Assembly: GCF_045223415.1 (NCBI RefSeq)
Contig: NZ_JBEQZJ010000022.1
Location: 6,404-70,403, forward strand
Direction of reading: 5' to 3'
Source of the DNA: Hoskinsella mucinilytica
Lineage (GTDB): Bacteria; Bacillota_I; Bacilli_A; Erysipelotrichales; Erysipelotrichaceae
Length of the DNA: 64,000 nucleotides
Positions 20,571 to 28,868 of the stretch are shown here, one piece after another (the stretch's first letter is position 1; each line of letters begins with the position of its first letter). Made by a program: the position numbers and the translations under genes. The notes under the pieces were generated by a model. That model saw nothing but the letters and a program-made list of their open reading frames with translations. It had not been told where the DNA came from and made no database searches.

Positions 20571-20677
20571 CCCTATTTGCCTCCTTTTTTTACCTCTTAT
20601 GATAACGCAAATAGTTCTATAATGCAATTTTGTCTCAACAACAACATCGTTTTAGACGATCATAAACGCAATTATAT

Positions 20678-20718
20678 AAAAAAAAGAACGCAAACTCTGT
20701 AAGTAACGTTCCTTTTTA
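20678..20718 (-). terminator. Terminator of the chitinase gene
   Basis: Stem AAAGGAACG / CGTTCTTTT with a 16-base loop and a long T-run on the reverse strand. Confidence 0.75.
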
Positions 20719-20732
20719 TATAAATCATCAAA

Positions 20733-22016
20733 TTATTTTTCTAATACTTCACTAATAGCACTCATTAAACTTGTTTTTTCATCATTACTATCTTGTGTCA
20801 GTTCCCACACCATAATACCTCCAAGATTTTCTTTCGCATATTGTGCTTTTTTCTTCATCGTGGAAATCCCATTATAATAAACATCCATTCCTTGATAGTT
20901 TACATGGTCTTTATCGGATGCACTCTTCACTGATGATAAAATATCTCCATAAGATGCCCAACTTGGCCTTGCGTAAAACGGTACACCGAGGATGACTTTA
21001 TTAGGGTCTACACCTCTTGTTTTGATCCAATAGGTTCCACAATTCATCGCAAACTCATACGTTGAATGACGTTCTCCATCTCCTCCATCATAAGCCATGA
21101 CATGGATACGATCGACTACATCCAATACTTTATCGCTATGAGCTGCGGCATCATAATATACATTGCCATCTGCAGTTACTCCACTTAACACCGCACTGGT
21201 TAATAATTTATCTTTTGCATGAAGCTTTTCGGCTAAATATAACATCAATTCCTCATACTGTTTCGCACTCGTTCCATCAACACGTGGATGTTCCCAATCC
21301 ATATCCACGCCATCAAATCCATATTCATCACAAAGCTTGATGATAGCATCTGCAAACTTATGTATTTTTTCTTTGTTTTCAGTCGCAGCCATAAAAGTTG
21401 CCTCTAATGGAACATCTTGATAACTCCAACCACCTATTGCAATCAATACACGCACGTTTTGCTCATGGGCTTTTTTTATGATTGTCTTTGCTGTTTCAGG
21501 CTCATCCAATGCCCTTAAATCTCCATCCTTAGTAGGAATTGCGAAAGCATAAATCACATCACTCATGAGATCGTATCGGATCATATCTGCTTTTCCAGGT
21601 TTCCAAGAAGGGAAATACCCAACTAGCTTTTTATCCCCTGTATCAACATGAGGTTTTATTTCCTTTGTGGATTCCTTATTCTCATTTTGTGTATCATTTA
21701 CCGTTGCTAAGGTATCCTCCCATACATCACTTGTTCCCGGTGTTTCTCCTTGTGTCCACCATTTAGCTTTATAAATCTTGTTTTGATAAACAACTTGATC
21801 TCCACCAACATAAACGTTTGCTTTATTCCATATTGGATACTGAGAAGTAGTTTCTTCTTGATCTTCATTCTTTTTCTGTTGAGATGTTTGCTTCTGTTCC
21901 TGTGTTTCTTCCTTCTTCGGTTGTGTTTGAAATCTTTGTATTCCTGTTAATATACACATACCTGTAATGATTCCGATAACAAAAATAAGCATTTTCTTTT
22001 TTGTTATTTTTTTCAT
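20733..22016 (-). CDS. Secreted or membrane-anchored GH18 chitinase-like glycosidase with CBM5/12 module
   Basis: A 427-residue extracellular enzyme. An N-terminal hydrophobic anchor or signal (residues 8-26) is followed by a Gln/Glu/Lys-rich linker. Near residues 55-100 there is a chitin-binding module (YPIWNKANVYVGGDQVVYQ, KAKWWTQGETPG). The GH18 barrel begins at KKLVGYFPSWKPG and its catalytic DxxDxDxE motif is intact as DGVDMDWEHP. It should cleave beta-1,4 GlcNAc polymers such as chitin or related glycans. It is a single gene with AGAGGG before the ATG. Confidence 0.92.
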   Translation of the reverse strand: MKKITKKKMLIFVIGIITGMCILTGIQRFQTQPKKEETQEQKQTSQQKKNEDQEETTSQYPIWNKANVYVGGDQVVYQNKIYKAKWWTQGETPGTSDVWEDTLATVNDTQNENKESTKEIKPHVDTGDKKLVGYFPSWKPGKADMIRYDLMSDVIYAFAIPTKDGDLRALDEPETAKTIIKKAHEQNVRVLIAIGGWSYQDVPLEATFMAATENKEKIHKFADAIIKLCDEYGFDGVDMDWEHPRVDGTSAKQYEELMLYLAEKLHAKDKLLTSAVLSGVTADGNVYYDAAAHSDKVLDVVDRIHVMAYDGGDGERHSTYEFAMNCGTYWIKTRGVDPNKVILGVPFYARPSWASYGDILSSVKSASDKDHVNYQGMDVYYNGISTMKKKAQYAKENLGGIMVWELTQDSNDEKTSLMSAISEVLEK

Positions 22017-22218
22017 ATAATCCCTCTGTTTCTATCTTAAAGGATAACAAAAACTTAAATGTAATTCAAACAATCTTGGCTTTTTAGAAATCCTTAGGAA
22101 ATCCTTACCAAAATCTCATTTAGAATGGTTATTTTCAAAATTTTGAAATGATGTTTCATACATATGGATAAATATTAGTTAAACGCTACCATTTTTTGTT
22201 TTTTTCGCCTGAAAATGA

Positions 22219-22246
22219 TTGACAAATTAAAATTAATGTTTAAAAT
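22219..22246 (+). promoter_or_regulatory. Promoter of the licT-glv operon
   Basis: TTGACA, 16-base spacer, TAAAAT, ending 16 bases before the antiterminator RNA element. The remaining sequence from 22017 is AT-rich with no other feature I can support. Confidence 0.65.
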
Positions 22247-22262
22247 AGAGTCTGTAATACTT

Positions 22263-22351
22263 GGATTGTTACTGATGTGATCAGGCAAGACCTAATGAAT
22301 GCAAGACTATATTTTTATAGTTTTTGTAATCCTTAGGTCTTTATTATTTTA
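22263..22351 (+). promoter_or_regulatory. LicT-type RAT antiterminator overlapping a terminator, upstream of the antiterminator gene
   Basis: The ribonucleic antiterminator begins GGATTGTTACTGATGTGATC at 22263 and ends with CAGGCAAGACC. Its last bases form the 5' arm of a terminator: AAGACCTAA (22288-22296) pairs with TTAGGTCTT (22333-22341), followed by a T-rich tract. The two structures exclude each other, which is the BglG/LicT mechanism. Active unphosphorylated or IIA/HPr-modulated antiterminator would stabilise the RAT and allow read-through. Confidence 0.9.
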
Positions 22352-22363
22352 TTGGAGGTATTT

Positions 22364-23194
22364 ATGAAAATTATTAAGATTTTCAATAACAACGCAGTGG
22401 CCACAATTTCTGAAGATAAAAATGATCTCATTTTAACTGGTTCAGGTATTGGGTTTCAAAAAAGAATAGGAGATTTGATAGATGAAAGTAAAATAGAAAA
22501 ACGCTACTTTTATGAAGGCGGAGAAAAGAATGCTATGTATCAACTTTTTTTGAGAACACCTGAAAAATACTTCAAACTTTCCCAAATGATTATGGAAGAA
22601 GCTATGAAACGATTAGATATCAGTTTTCAAGATCAAACCATTGTTGCTTTAACAGATCATATATGCTTTGCTGTTGAACGTTATGAAACAGGTACTGAAC
22701 TCCCTAATTTAGTTCTTACAGAAATTAAAACACTATATAAGGAAGAATTTAAAATAGGCTTGTGGAGTATTGATTTGATTGAACAAGAACTTAATATTCA
22801 TTTGCAAGAAGATGAGGCCGGCTATATTGCCTTGCATATTATTAATGGTTCTAACGATACTAACGCACATTCCACTATGGAAACTTTGCAATTAATTGAT
22901 GGATGTATTCAAGTAATTAGTGATACTTTGAATATATGTTTTGATGAAGAAAGTTTAGATTATGTACGTTTAACAACACATTTAAAATTTATGGCACAAA
23001 GAATATTCAATGACACCCATGAAGAAGAAAGCTTTGAGGATAGAGAAATGGCAATTTTTCTTGCTAAGAAAAATAAAAAAATCCTTCGTTGCGTACATGC
23101 TGTTGAGGATTATATTTTTCAAACCTTCAACTATCATTTTTCAGAAAAAGAATTACTTTATCTTATGATACATATCTATAAGATAATACATTAG
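22364..23194 (+). CDS. licT: BglG/LicT-family transcriptional antiterminator
   Basis: A 276-residue RNA-binding antiterminator. The N-terminal CAT domain (MKIIKIFNNNAVATISED, residues 1-55) binds RAT RNA. Two PTS regulation domains follow: the first has DHICFAVERYE and HIINGSN, the second TTHLKFMAQRIF and LLYLMIHIYKI, with the expected conserved His residues that are phosphorylated by the PTS. The ATG at 22364 follows GGAGG by five bases; an in-frame upstream ATG at 22352 is part of that leader. The gene lies between two RAT/terminator elements and so controls its own read-through and that of the PTS genes. Confidence 0.93.
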   Translation: MKIIKIFNNNAVATISEDKNDLILTGSGIGFQKRIGDLIDESKIEKRYFYEGGEKNAMYQLFLRTPEKYFKLSQMIMEEAMKRLDISFQDQTIVALTDHICFAVERYETGTELPNLVLTEIKTLYKEEFKIGLWSIDLIEQELNIHLQEDEAGYIALHIINGSNDTNAHSTMETLQLIDGCIQVISDTLNICFDEESLDYVRLTTHLKFMAQRIFNDTHEEESFEDREMAIFLAKKNKKILRCVHAVEDYIFQTFNYHFSEKELLYLMIHIYKIIH

Positions 23195-23195
23195 A

Positions 23196-23283
23196 GGATT
23201 GTTACTGATTCGATCAGGCAAGACCTAAAATCTCAGGTTAGAATTTTCATTCTATCACTGTTGTTTTTAGGTCTTTTATTTTT
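23196..23283 (+). promoter_or_regulatory. Second RAT antiterminator and terminator, upstream of the PTS IICB gene
   Basis: A near copy of the first RAT starts at 23196, two bases after the licT stop codon. Its tail AAGACCTAAAA (23221-23231) can pair with TTTTAGGTCTT (about 23268-23278), followed by TTATTTTT. Expression of the transporter therefore requires a second antitermination event beyond the one upstream of licT. Confidence 0.9.
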
Positions 23284-23298
23284 GAAATGGAGGAAATT

Positions 23299-24894
23299 AT
23301 GAAAGAGAAATTTATTGGAGCGATGCAATCGTTCTCAAAAGCTATTGTAGCACCTGTTCTTTATTTACCTGCTGTTGGATTAATACTTGTTATTTGTAAC
23401 TTTATGATTAATCCAAACATTGTATCTTCTATACCTTTTTTAGGTAATGACGTAATTCAAATTACCTTTAAAGTTATGTATAACGGACTTATGTCTGTAT
23501 TTAATAACCTTGGACCTATTTTTGCAATTGGAGTAGCATTCGGCTTAGCAAAGAAAAAGAAGGAACATGCAGCACTTGTCGCCTTTCTTTGTTTATTCAT
23601 TTTCTGTGCAGCGCAAAATTCATTTTTGACGATTACAGAAACATTGCATGAATCGACTGGTAATGGTCAAAATATGATGTTAGGTTTCCAAATAGTAGAT
23701 ATGGGAGTATTCCTTGGAATACTCATCGGTATTATTGTTGGTTCTTTACATAATAAATACTGTGACAAGGATCTTGGTGAAGTATTGTCAGTATATGGTG
23801 GTACTAGATTTGTATTCTTAATCTCGATTCCTATCATGTTAATCATGGCAATTGCTTTCGCTTATTTATGGCCACCTGTTCAATCTATGATTACTAACGT
23901 TGCTACATTCATATCGACATCAGGAGGTATTGGATTCTTTACTTTTGGATTCCTTGAACGTCTATTAATTCCTACAGGACTTCATCACCTTATTGGTAGT
24001 GCTTTGTGGTATACAGATTTAGGAGGAGTAGCAACAATTGCAGGAGAAACATATTCTGGAGCTTGGGCAATTGCATTAGCCGAATTGGGAGACCCGAATA
24101 CCGCAAGATTATCTTTAACTACAATTTTCAACAATGTTACTTTAGTTAAAGTTTTTGGTTTAAGTGGAGCAGGCTTAGCGATGTTATATTGTGCAAAGCC
24201 GAAATTAAAAAATAAAGCGAGAGCGATTTATGTTCCAGCAATACTAACAAGCTGTCTTGCCGCTATAACAGAACCATTAGAATTTACGTTCTTATTTGTA
24301 AGTCCAATCTTATTCGTCATTCATTCAGTATTAACTGGCATCTTTTTCTATCTATTATATTTCTTTCAAATTACTGTTTGTTCTGCAGGTGGTATCTTTG
24401 AAACACTGTTATATAATGTTCCAGCAGGAGTTGCTAAAACTGGGTGGCCTTGGTTTATTTTATTAGGTCTTGTACAAATGGCTGTTTATTTCTTCGTATT
24501 TAAATGGTTTATTTTGAAATATGATGTGAAAATTCCAGGTAGAGATGAAAGTGAAGATGTAAAGTTAGTAACAAAAAAAGATTATGAAGCATCAAAAAAT
24601 TCAACTGATCAAACAAGTGATAAATCATTATCAAATTCTTTAGGAAAACAAATTTATGAAGCAGTTGGTGGTATTCAAAACATAAAAAACATCGATAATT
24701 GTTTTACTAGATTACGTATCGTTGTAGACTCCTTAGAGCTTGTAAATGAAAATCTATTAAAAGAAACAGGTTCTAAAGGACTTGTTAAAAGAGGAAATGA
24801 AATTCAAATTATCTATGGAGTTAATGTAAATAAATTCAGAAAAAGTTTAGAGGATTACCTAGAAGCAAATCAATATATATTAGGAGGAGAATAA
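23299..24894 (+). CDS. PTS system alpha-glucoside IICB component (GlvC/MalB-like)
   Basis: A 531-residue permease with a glucose-family IIC domain (about ten spans, residues 1-410) and a C-terminal IIB domain. The IIB phosphorylation Cys lies in IDNCFTRLRIVV. It imports and phosphorylates an alpha-glucoside such as maltose or a sucrose isomer. This is supported by the next gene, a 6-phospho-alpha-glucosidase, and by a separate IIA gene that supplies the missing domain. GGAGG lies five bases before the chosen ATG; an ATG at 23287 overlaps that site. Confidence 0.92.
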   Translation: MKEKFIGAMQSFSKAIVAPVLYLPAVGLILVICNFMINPNIVSSIPFLGNDVIQITFKVMYNGLMSVFNNLGPIFAIGVAFGLAKKKKEHAALVAFLCLFIFCAAQNSFLTITETLHESTGNGQNMMLGFQIVDMGVFLGILIGIIVGSLHNKYCDKDLGEVLSVYGGTRFVFLISIPIMLIMAIAFAYLWPPVQSMITNVATFISTSGGIGFFTFGFLERLLIPTGLHHLIGSALWYTDLGGVATIAGETYSGAWAIALAELGDPNTARLSLTTIFNNVTLVKVFGLSGAGLAMLYCAKPKLKNKARAIYVPAILTSCLAAITEPLEFTFLFVSPILFVIHSVLTGIFFYLLYFFQITVCSAGGIFETLLYNVPAGVAKTGWPWFILLGLVQMAVYFFVFKWFILKYDVKIPGRDESEDVKLVTKKDYEASKNSTDQTSDKSLSNSLGKQIYEAVGGIQNIKNIDNCFTRLRIVVDSLELVNENLLKETGSKGLVKRGNEIQIIYGVNVNKFRKSLEDYLEANQYILGGE

Positions 24895-24895
24895 C

Positions 24896-26218
24896 ATGGA
24901 AGCTAAAATAATTACAATCGTAGGTGGGGGAAGCACTTATACCCCAGGAGTAGTAAAGGCTATATTATCAAAAAAATCAACATTCCCGGTAAAAGAAATT
25001 CGTGCATATGACATTGATGAAGAAAGACAAAATGATGTCGCAATTATTGTAAAAGAGGTTGTGAAAGCAAACTGTCCAGAATGTAAATTTTTCACAACAA
25101 CAGATCCAGAAACTGCATTTAAAGATTCTGACTTTATATTTGCACAAATCAGAGTTGGTAAATACGCTATGCGTGAACAAGATGAAAAAATTCCTTTAAG
25201 TCATGGGGCTGTTGGACAAGAAACATGTGGGTGTGGAGGTTTAGCATATGGATTAAGAACAATTTACCCTATGGTTGAAATATTGGATATGGTTGAAAAA
25301 TATGCAAGTCCTAATCATTGGATTTTAAATTATTCAAATCCTGCTGCTATTGTAGCTCTTGCTTTAAACAAATTAAGACCAAATGCAAGAATTATCAATA
25401 TTTGTGATATGCCAGTTGCAATAGTCAACGGTTTTGCTGACATACTTCATTGCGAACCTCACGAAATTAAAGCTAACTATTTTGGATTAAATCACTTTGG
25501 GTGGTTTACAGATATTTGGGTGAATGGAGTAAATAGATTTGAAGAATTGAGACAGCATGCAATTGCACATGGCTATTTATGTGAGACACCAGATGAGCAA
25601 CATTGGGAACCTTCTTGGATTCATACATATGGAAATATGAAACCAATTATGGAAAGATTTTCTGATTATCTTCCAAATACATATTTACAATATTACTTAT
25701 TAAGTCAAGACATTGTAGAGGATGCTAATCCTTCTTATACTAGAGCCAATGAAGTAATGGATGGACGTGAAAAAACATTATTCGACGCAATTCGTCGTTA
25801 TAAAGAAACTGGAACTTATGATGATAATATGTTTGTAGTTGGTGCACATGGAACTTTCATTGTTGATTTAGCTGAGTCATTATGTAGAGAAAATGGTGGT
25901 CGCTATTTGCTTATCGTGAAAAATGAAGGTGCTATTGCCAATCTACCTGATGATGCTATGGTTGAAATTCCATGTTATGTTTCTCCAAGAGGTATAGAAA
26001 AAATTTCAGTTGGTCACATTCCAACATTCCATAAAGGAATGATTGAACAACAATACGCTTGTGAAAAATGCCTAGTAGAGGGAGCTATTGAGAACTCTTA
26101 TATGAAAGTTTTACAGGCGTTTACCTTAAATAAAACGATGAAATCCTCAACACAAGCAAAAATAATACTAGATGAAATGATAGACGCCAATCAAGAATAT
26201 TGGCCAGAACTAAAGTAA
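24896..26218 (+). CDS. 6-phospho-alpha-glucosidase, glycoside hydrolase family 4 (GlvA/MalH-like)
   Basis: A 440-residue NAD- and metal-dependent cytoplasmic glycosidase that hydrolyses maltose-6'-phosphate type substrates by an oxidation-elimination mechanism. The NAD site is IVGGGSTYTPGV (residues 8-19). Metal ligands are expected at Cys170 (NICDMP) and His200 (GLNHFGW). The GQETCGCGG segment (107-115) has the CxxGG pattern of alpha-specific family members. The start follows the PTS stop by one base. It forms an operon with IICB and IIA under LicT control. Confidence 0.94.
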   Translation: MEAKIITIVGGGSTYTPGVVKAILSKKSTFPVKEIRAYDIDEERQNDVAIIVKEVVKANCPECKFFTTTDPETAFKDSDFIFAQIRVGKYAMREQDEKIPLSHGAVGQETCGCGGLAYGLRTIYPMVEILDMVEKYASPNHWILNYSNPAAIVALALNKLRPNARIINICDMPVAIVNGFADILHCEPHEIKANYFGLNHFGWFTDIWVNGVNRFEELRQHAIAHGYLCETPDEQHWEPSWIHTYGNMKPIMERFSDYLPNTYLQYYLLSQDIVEDANPSYTRANEVMDGREKTLFDAIRRYKETGTYDDNMFVVGAHGTFIVDLAESLCRENGGRYLLIVKNEGAIANLPDDAMVEIPCYVSPRGIEKISVGHIPTFHKGMIEQQYACEKCLVEGAIENSYMKVLQAFTLNKTMKSSTQAKIILDEMIDANQEYWPELK

Positions 26219-26230
26219 AGGAGTCATCTT

Positions 26231-26701
26231 ATGTGGAACTTATTCAAACAAACAAAGAGAAATAAAATTGTATCACCTGTAAAAGGAAAGGTCATTGACC
26301 TTTCCTTGGTAAATGATAATGCATTTGCTAGTAAAGCAATGGGAGAAGGATTTGCCATTGAACCAACAGGAAATACGTTTTTATCACCAATTTCTGGAAC
26401 TGTTACCGTTGTTTTTCCTACAGGTCACGCATTGGGTATCGTAAATGATGATATTGAGCTTATCATTCATATTGGAATAGATACTGTTAAACTTCAAGGT
26501 GATGGGTTCCACATATTTGTTCAACAAGGTGATACCATCCATCAAGGTGATCGTATCGCTGAAGTAAACATTCAAAAAATAAAGGAAAACGGTTTCGATG
26601 TAACAACCATGGTAGTATGTACGAATGGCCATGTCCCTAAGGTAATGAAGAAATGGAACCAAGACATCAAAGAAGGTGAAGAAATTGCAATCATTGACTG
26701 A
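26231..26701 (+). CDS. PTS glucose-type IIA protein
   Basis: A 156-residue cytoplasmic phosphocarrier of the Crr/IIA-Glc fold. Both active-site His residues are present: His66 in FPTGHALGI and the phosphoacceptor His80 in LIIHIGIDTV. It passes phosphate from HPr to the IIB domain of the IICB protein encoded two genes upstream, which lacks its own IIA. GGAG lies eight bases before the ATG. Confidence 0.93.
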   Translation: MWNLFKQTKRNKIVSPVKGKVIDLSLVNDNAFASKAMGEGFAIEPTGNTFLSPISGTVTVVFPTGHALGIVNDDIELIIHIGIDTVKLQGDGFHIFVQQGDTIHQGDRIAEVNIQKIKENGFDVTTMVVCTNGHVPKVMKKWNQDIKEGEEIAIID

Positions 26702-26909
26702 TTTTCGATACAGCTCAATCAAAGAAAAAGTAATTGTGATTTTCACTTTGATCATAAGCTATCTTTTTCCTATTATTGGTTTTATAATACTGTGGTGCGA
26801 GAAAAGAAAAGCTCACCATTATTTAATTAAGAATGCTTGTTTAATTGGTATTTTTCTTGCATTTATATTTTTTTCTTTAGACTATATTGCATTCATAATG
26901 ACTAAATAA
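26676..26909 (+). CDS. Small two-span membrane protein
   Basis: A 77-residue protein starting at GTG inside the IIA gene (26-base overlap). It has two clear hydrophobic helices (VIVIFTLIISYLFPIIGFII and IGIFLAFIFFSLDYIAFI) separated by a charged loop CEKRKAHHYLIKN. The composition and its position just before the operon terminator support a real gene, although the ribosome site is weak. The function is unknown; it may be an accessory to the alpha-glucoside PTS. Confidence 0.55.
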   Translation: MKKLQSLTDFRYSSIKEKVIVIFTLIISYLFPIIGFIILWCEKRKAHHYLIKNACLIGIFLAFIFFSLDYIAFIMTK

Positions 26910-26936
26910 AAGAAAATCTTTATTTTATCTTTAGAC

Positions 26937-26977
26937 AAAAAAGTTCATTTCGAATATCAAAATGAACTTTTTTATTT
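26937..26977 (+). terminator. Terminator of the alpha-glucoside operon
   Basis: Perfect stem AAAAAAGTTCATTT / AAATGAACTTTTTT-like arms around a CGAATATC loop, followed by a T-rich run. It lies 28 bases after the small membrane protein gene. Confidence 0.85.
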
Positions 26978-27300
26978 TTAATTCTGATCAAAACCTTTGT
27001 TAGCTTTAATCATTTCATCAAGAACTTCTTTAGTTACTTTTTCACTTGGTGCAGTTTTTTCAATGTAATTGCTTGAAGAACTTTTTCATAACTTTCTTAA
27101 ATGAAACGTTCAACAATTTTGCAACAAAGGAAGTAGATTTGATCAATAATTTCAAGTTCATTCTTACCAATATAAGCTAGTACATCTACTATAGCATCAA
27201 ATGGCATATTTGGAATTGTACTTCTATTTGGTACAATCACAGGGAACCTTTGTTAGGATTGTATAAAAGATACATTAATTTGATAACACCAACCATCGTA
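26978..27300 (-). pseudogene. Remnant of a second GH4 6-phospho-alpha-glucosidase gene
   Basis: On the reverse strand the stop at 26978-26980 ends a segment reading VTKEVLDEMIKANKGFDQN. Just upstream is ESYEKVLQAITLKKTAPSEK, preceded by an in-frame TAA. Further upstream come LAYIGKNELEIIDQI and VIVPNRSTIPNMPFDAIVDV, and then, after a frameshift, VIKLMYLLYNPNKGS. These blocks align in order with the last quarter of the intact GH4 protein nearby (LIVKNEGAIANLPDDAMVEI, CYVSPRGIEKI, ENSYMKVLQAFTL, AKIILDEMIDAN). One stop, one frameshift, a small deletion and the loss of the N-terminal three quarters make this a dead gene. The sequence from 27300 to 27417 shows nothing I can assign. Confidence 0.8.
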
Positions 27301-27417
27301 TTAAATTATCATGACTACCCTATTTTGAAATTCGCCTCTGATACCGAAATGTCAGAAGACAAAAGATGATCTTTTAGAATTTAAAAAGTCTATTTTTTTC
27401 TATTCCACAAAACCGCA

Positions 27418-27446
27418 TTGACATTTATGTCCGTACATATTATAAT
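27418..27446 (+). promoter_or_regulatory. Consensus sigma-A promoter of the acetyltransferase gene
   Basis: TTGACA, exactly 17 bases, TATAAT. Both hexamers match the consensus perfectly, about 25 bases upstream of the ATG. Confidence 0.85.
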
Positions 27447-27469
27447 TTTTAAAGAAAGAAGAGGATCTT

Positions 27470-28057
27470 ATGATGACAGAAAAAGAAAAAGCAGCTGCTG
27501 GTTTATTATATGACGCAAACTATGACAAACATTTAAAAGAAGAACGTGGAACATGTTTAGAGAAATGTTACGAATATAATCAGTTACACCCTTGTGAAAA
27601 GGAAAAAAGAAAAAAACTTCTAAAAGAGATTTTTGGTAAAGTTGAGGGTAGCATTCATATCGAACAACCGTTTCATTGTGATTATGGCTATAACATCGAG
27701 GTTGGCGATAATTTTTATATGAACTACAATGGCGTGATCCTTGATTGCGCTAAGGTTACTTTCGGACATGATGTCTTTGTCGCACCGAATTGTGGCTTCT
27801 ATTGTGCCGGTCATCCTTTAGATGTCGAACAAAGAAATCAAGGATTGGAATATGCTTATCCGATTACGGTAGGAAATAATGTTTGGATTGGTGGAAATGT
27901 TGTCGTCCTTGCAGGTGTTACGATTGGCGATCATACAGTCATCGGTGCAGGTAGTGTTATAAATAAGGATATTCCTTCCGGTGTCATTGCAGCTGGAAAT
28001 CCTTGTAAAGTTATTCGTACAATTACTGATGAAGATAAAAAGAAGTATTGGAAATAG
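27470..28057 (+). CDS. Sugar O-acetyltransferase (maltose acetyltransferase-like)
   Basis: A 195-residue cytoplasmic acetyl-CoA dependent O-acetyltransferase. The N-terminal Mac domain (EKEKAAAGLLYDANYD) is followed by a left-handed beta-helix of hexapeptide repeats, with the catalytic His in FYCAGHPLD and the C-terminal GNPCKVIRTI. It acetylates the 6-hydroxyl of sugars such as maltose or glucose, often as a detoxification step. It lies next to an alpha-glucoside uptake operon but has its own strong promoter and terminator. Two adjacent ATGs (27470 and 27473) are both possible. Confidence 0.93.
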   Translation: MMTEKEKAAAGLLYDANYDKHLKEERGTCLEKCYEYNQLHPCEKEKRKKLLKEIFGKVEGSIHIEQPFHCDYGYNIEVGDNFYMNYNGVILDCAKVTFGHDVFVAPNCGFYCAGHPLDVEQRNQGLEYAYPITVGNNVWIGGNVVVLAGVTIGDHTVIGAGSVINKDIPSGVIAAGNPCKVIRTITDEDKKKYWK

Positions 28058-28083
28058 ATCATGCTAAGCATGGTCTTTTATAT
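28054..28083 (+). terminator. Terminator of the acetyltransferase gene
   Basis: Stem GATCATGC / GCATGGTC with a three-base loop and TTTTATATT downstream, starting at the stop codon. Confidence 0.7.
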
Positions 28084-28115
28084 TAAAAAGAGTTCTCCTA
28101 TAGAAAACTCAATTC

Positions 28116-28610
28116 TTATATATCTTTCTTTATTGCAAGTAACAATTCATCTTTTACAAGTACAGAATCCTCTTTTAATAATTTAATGGAAGCAAACTCA
28201 GGTGTATTTGTCACAATTAATAAAATCGTAGGATCAAAATGATTAGAAAGCATCATCTCTCGATCAATTTCAAGCATACGTTTTCCTATTGTGATCTTGT
28301 CATCCTTATGAATATGACTAATAAATCCGGTTCCATTTAACAAATGTGTATTCACACCGATATGTAACAGAATATCCGCACCGCTATCGGCTTTGATAGC
28401 AATTGACTGACAGGTTGGAAAGATTCCTTTGATGACACCATTTACAGGAGCATATATCGTATTTTCCAATGGTTCGATAGCAACCGTTTTTCCCAGTTTT
28501 TCACTACGGAAACTATCATCATCTATTTCTGATAAATCCTTAAGTTTCCCTCTAACCGGACTATAAATCAGTATTTTTTTCTCACCGGGCTTTTTAAAAA
28601 ATTTCATCAT
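28116..28610 (-). CDS. Stand-alone PTS glucose-type IIA protein with altered donor His
   Basis: A 164-residue IIA-Glc fold protein. The phosphoacceptor His is present at residue 83 (LLHIGVNTHL). The second active-site His, which in other family members helps pass phosphate to IIB, is Gln68 here (FPTCQSIAI). In E. coli the same His75-to-Gln change is known to leave the protein phosphorylatable but poor at donating. It may therefore be a regulator or a phosphate sink rather than a transport component. It is transcribed alone; no promoter is clear in the 258 bases to the LysR gene, and I see no other feature there. Confidence 0.88.
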   Translation of the reverse strand: MMKFFKKPGEKKILIYSPVRGKLKDLSEIDDDSFRSEKLGKTVAIEPLENTIYAPVNGVIKGIFPTCQSIAIKADSGADILLHIGVNTHLLNGTGFISHIHKDDKITIGKRMLEIDREMMLSNHFDPTILLIVTNTPEFASIKLLKEDSVLVKDELLLAIKKDI

Positions 28611-28868
28611 TTTCTACCTCAATAAAGATTTCTCTCAATCAAACTTTCCCTTATTTTTTAATTACCATACTATTATACTCAGCTCATAAAGGAAAAGCAA
28701 TCTATATTTGAAATATCACATAAAGTAGTCCAAGAAAGAGTTTGTAAAGCAGAAATATCATAAAAAATCAGTGTTTTATCTAATCTTTCATTCAACAAAT
28801 GCAATAGCTAAGGCCCTTTGCTTTTTTCTACATTAGCACACTACGAAGACAATTAGAATAAAACCTAT

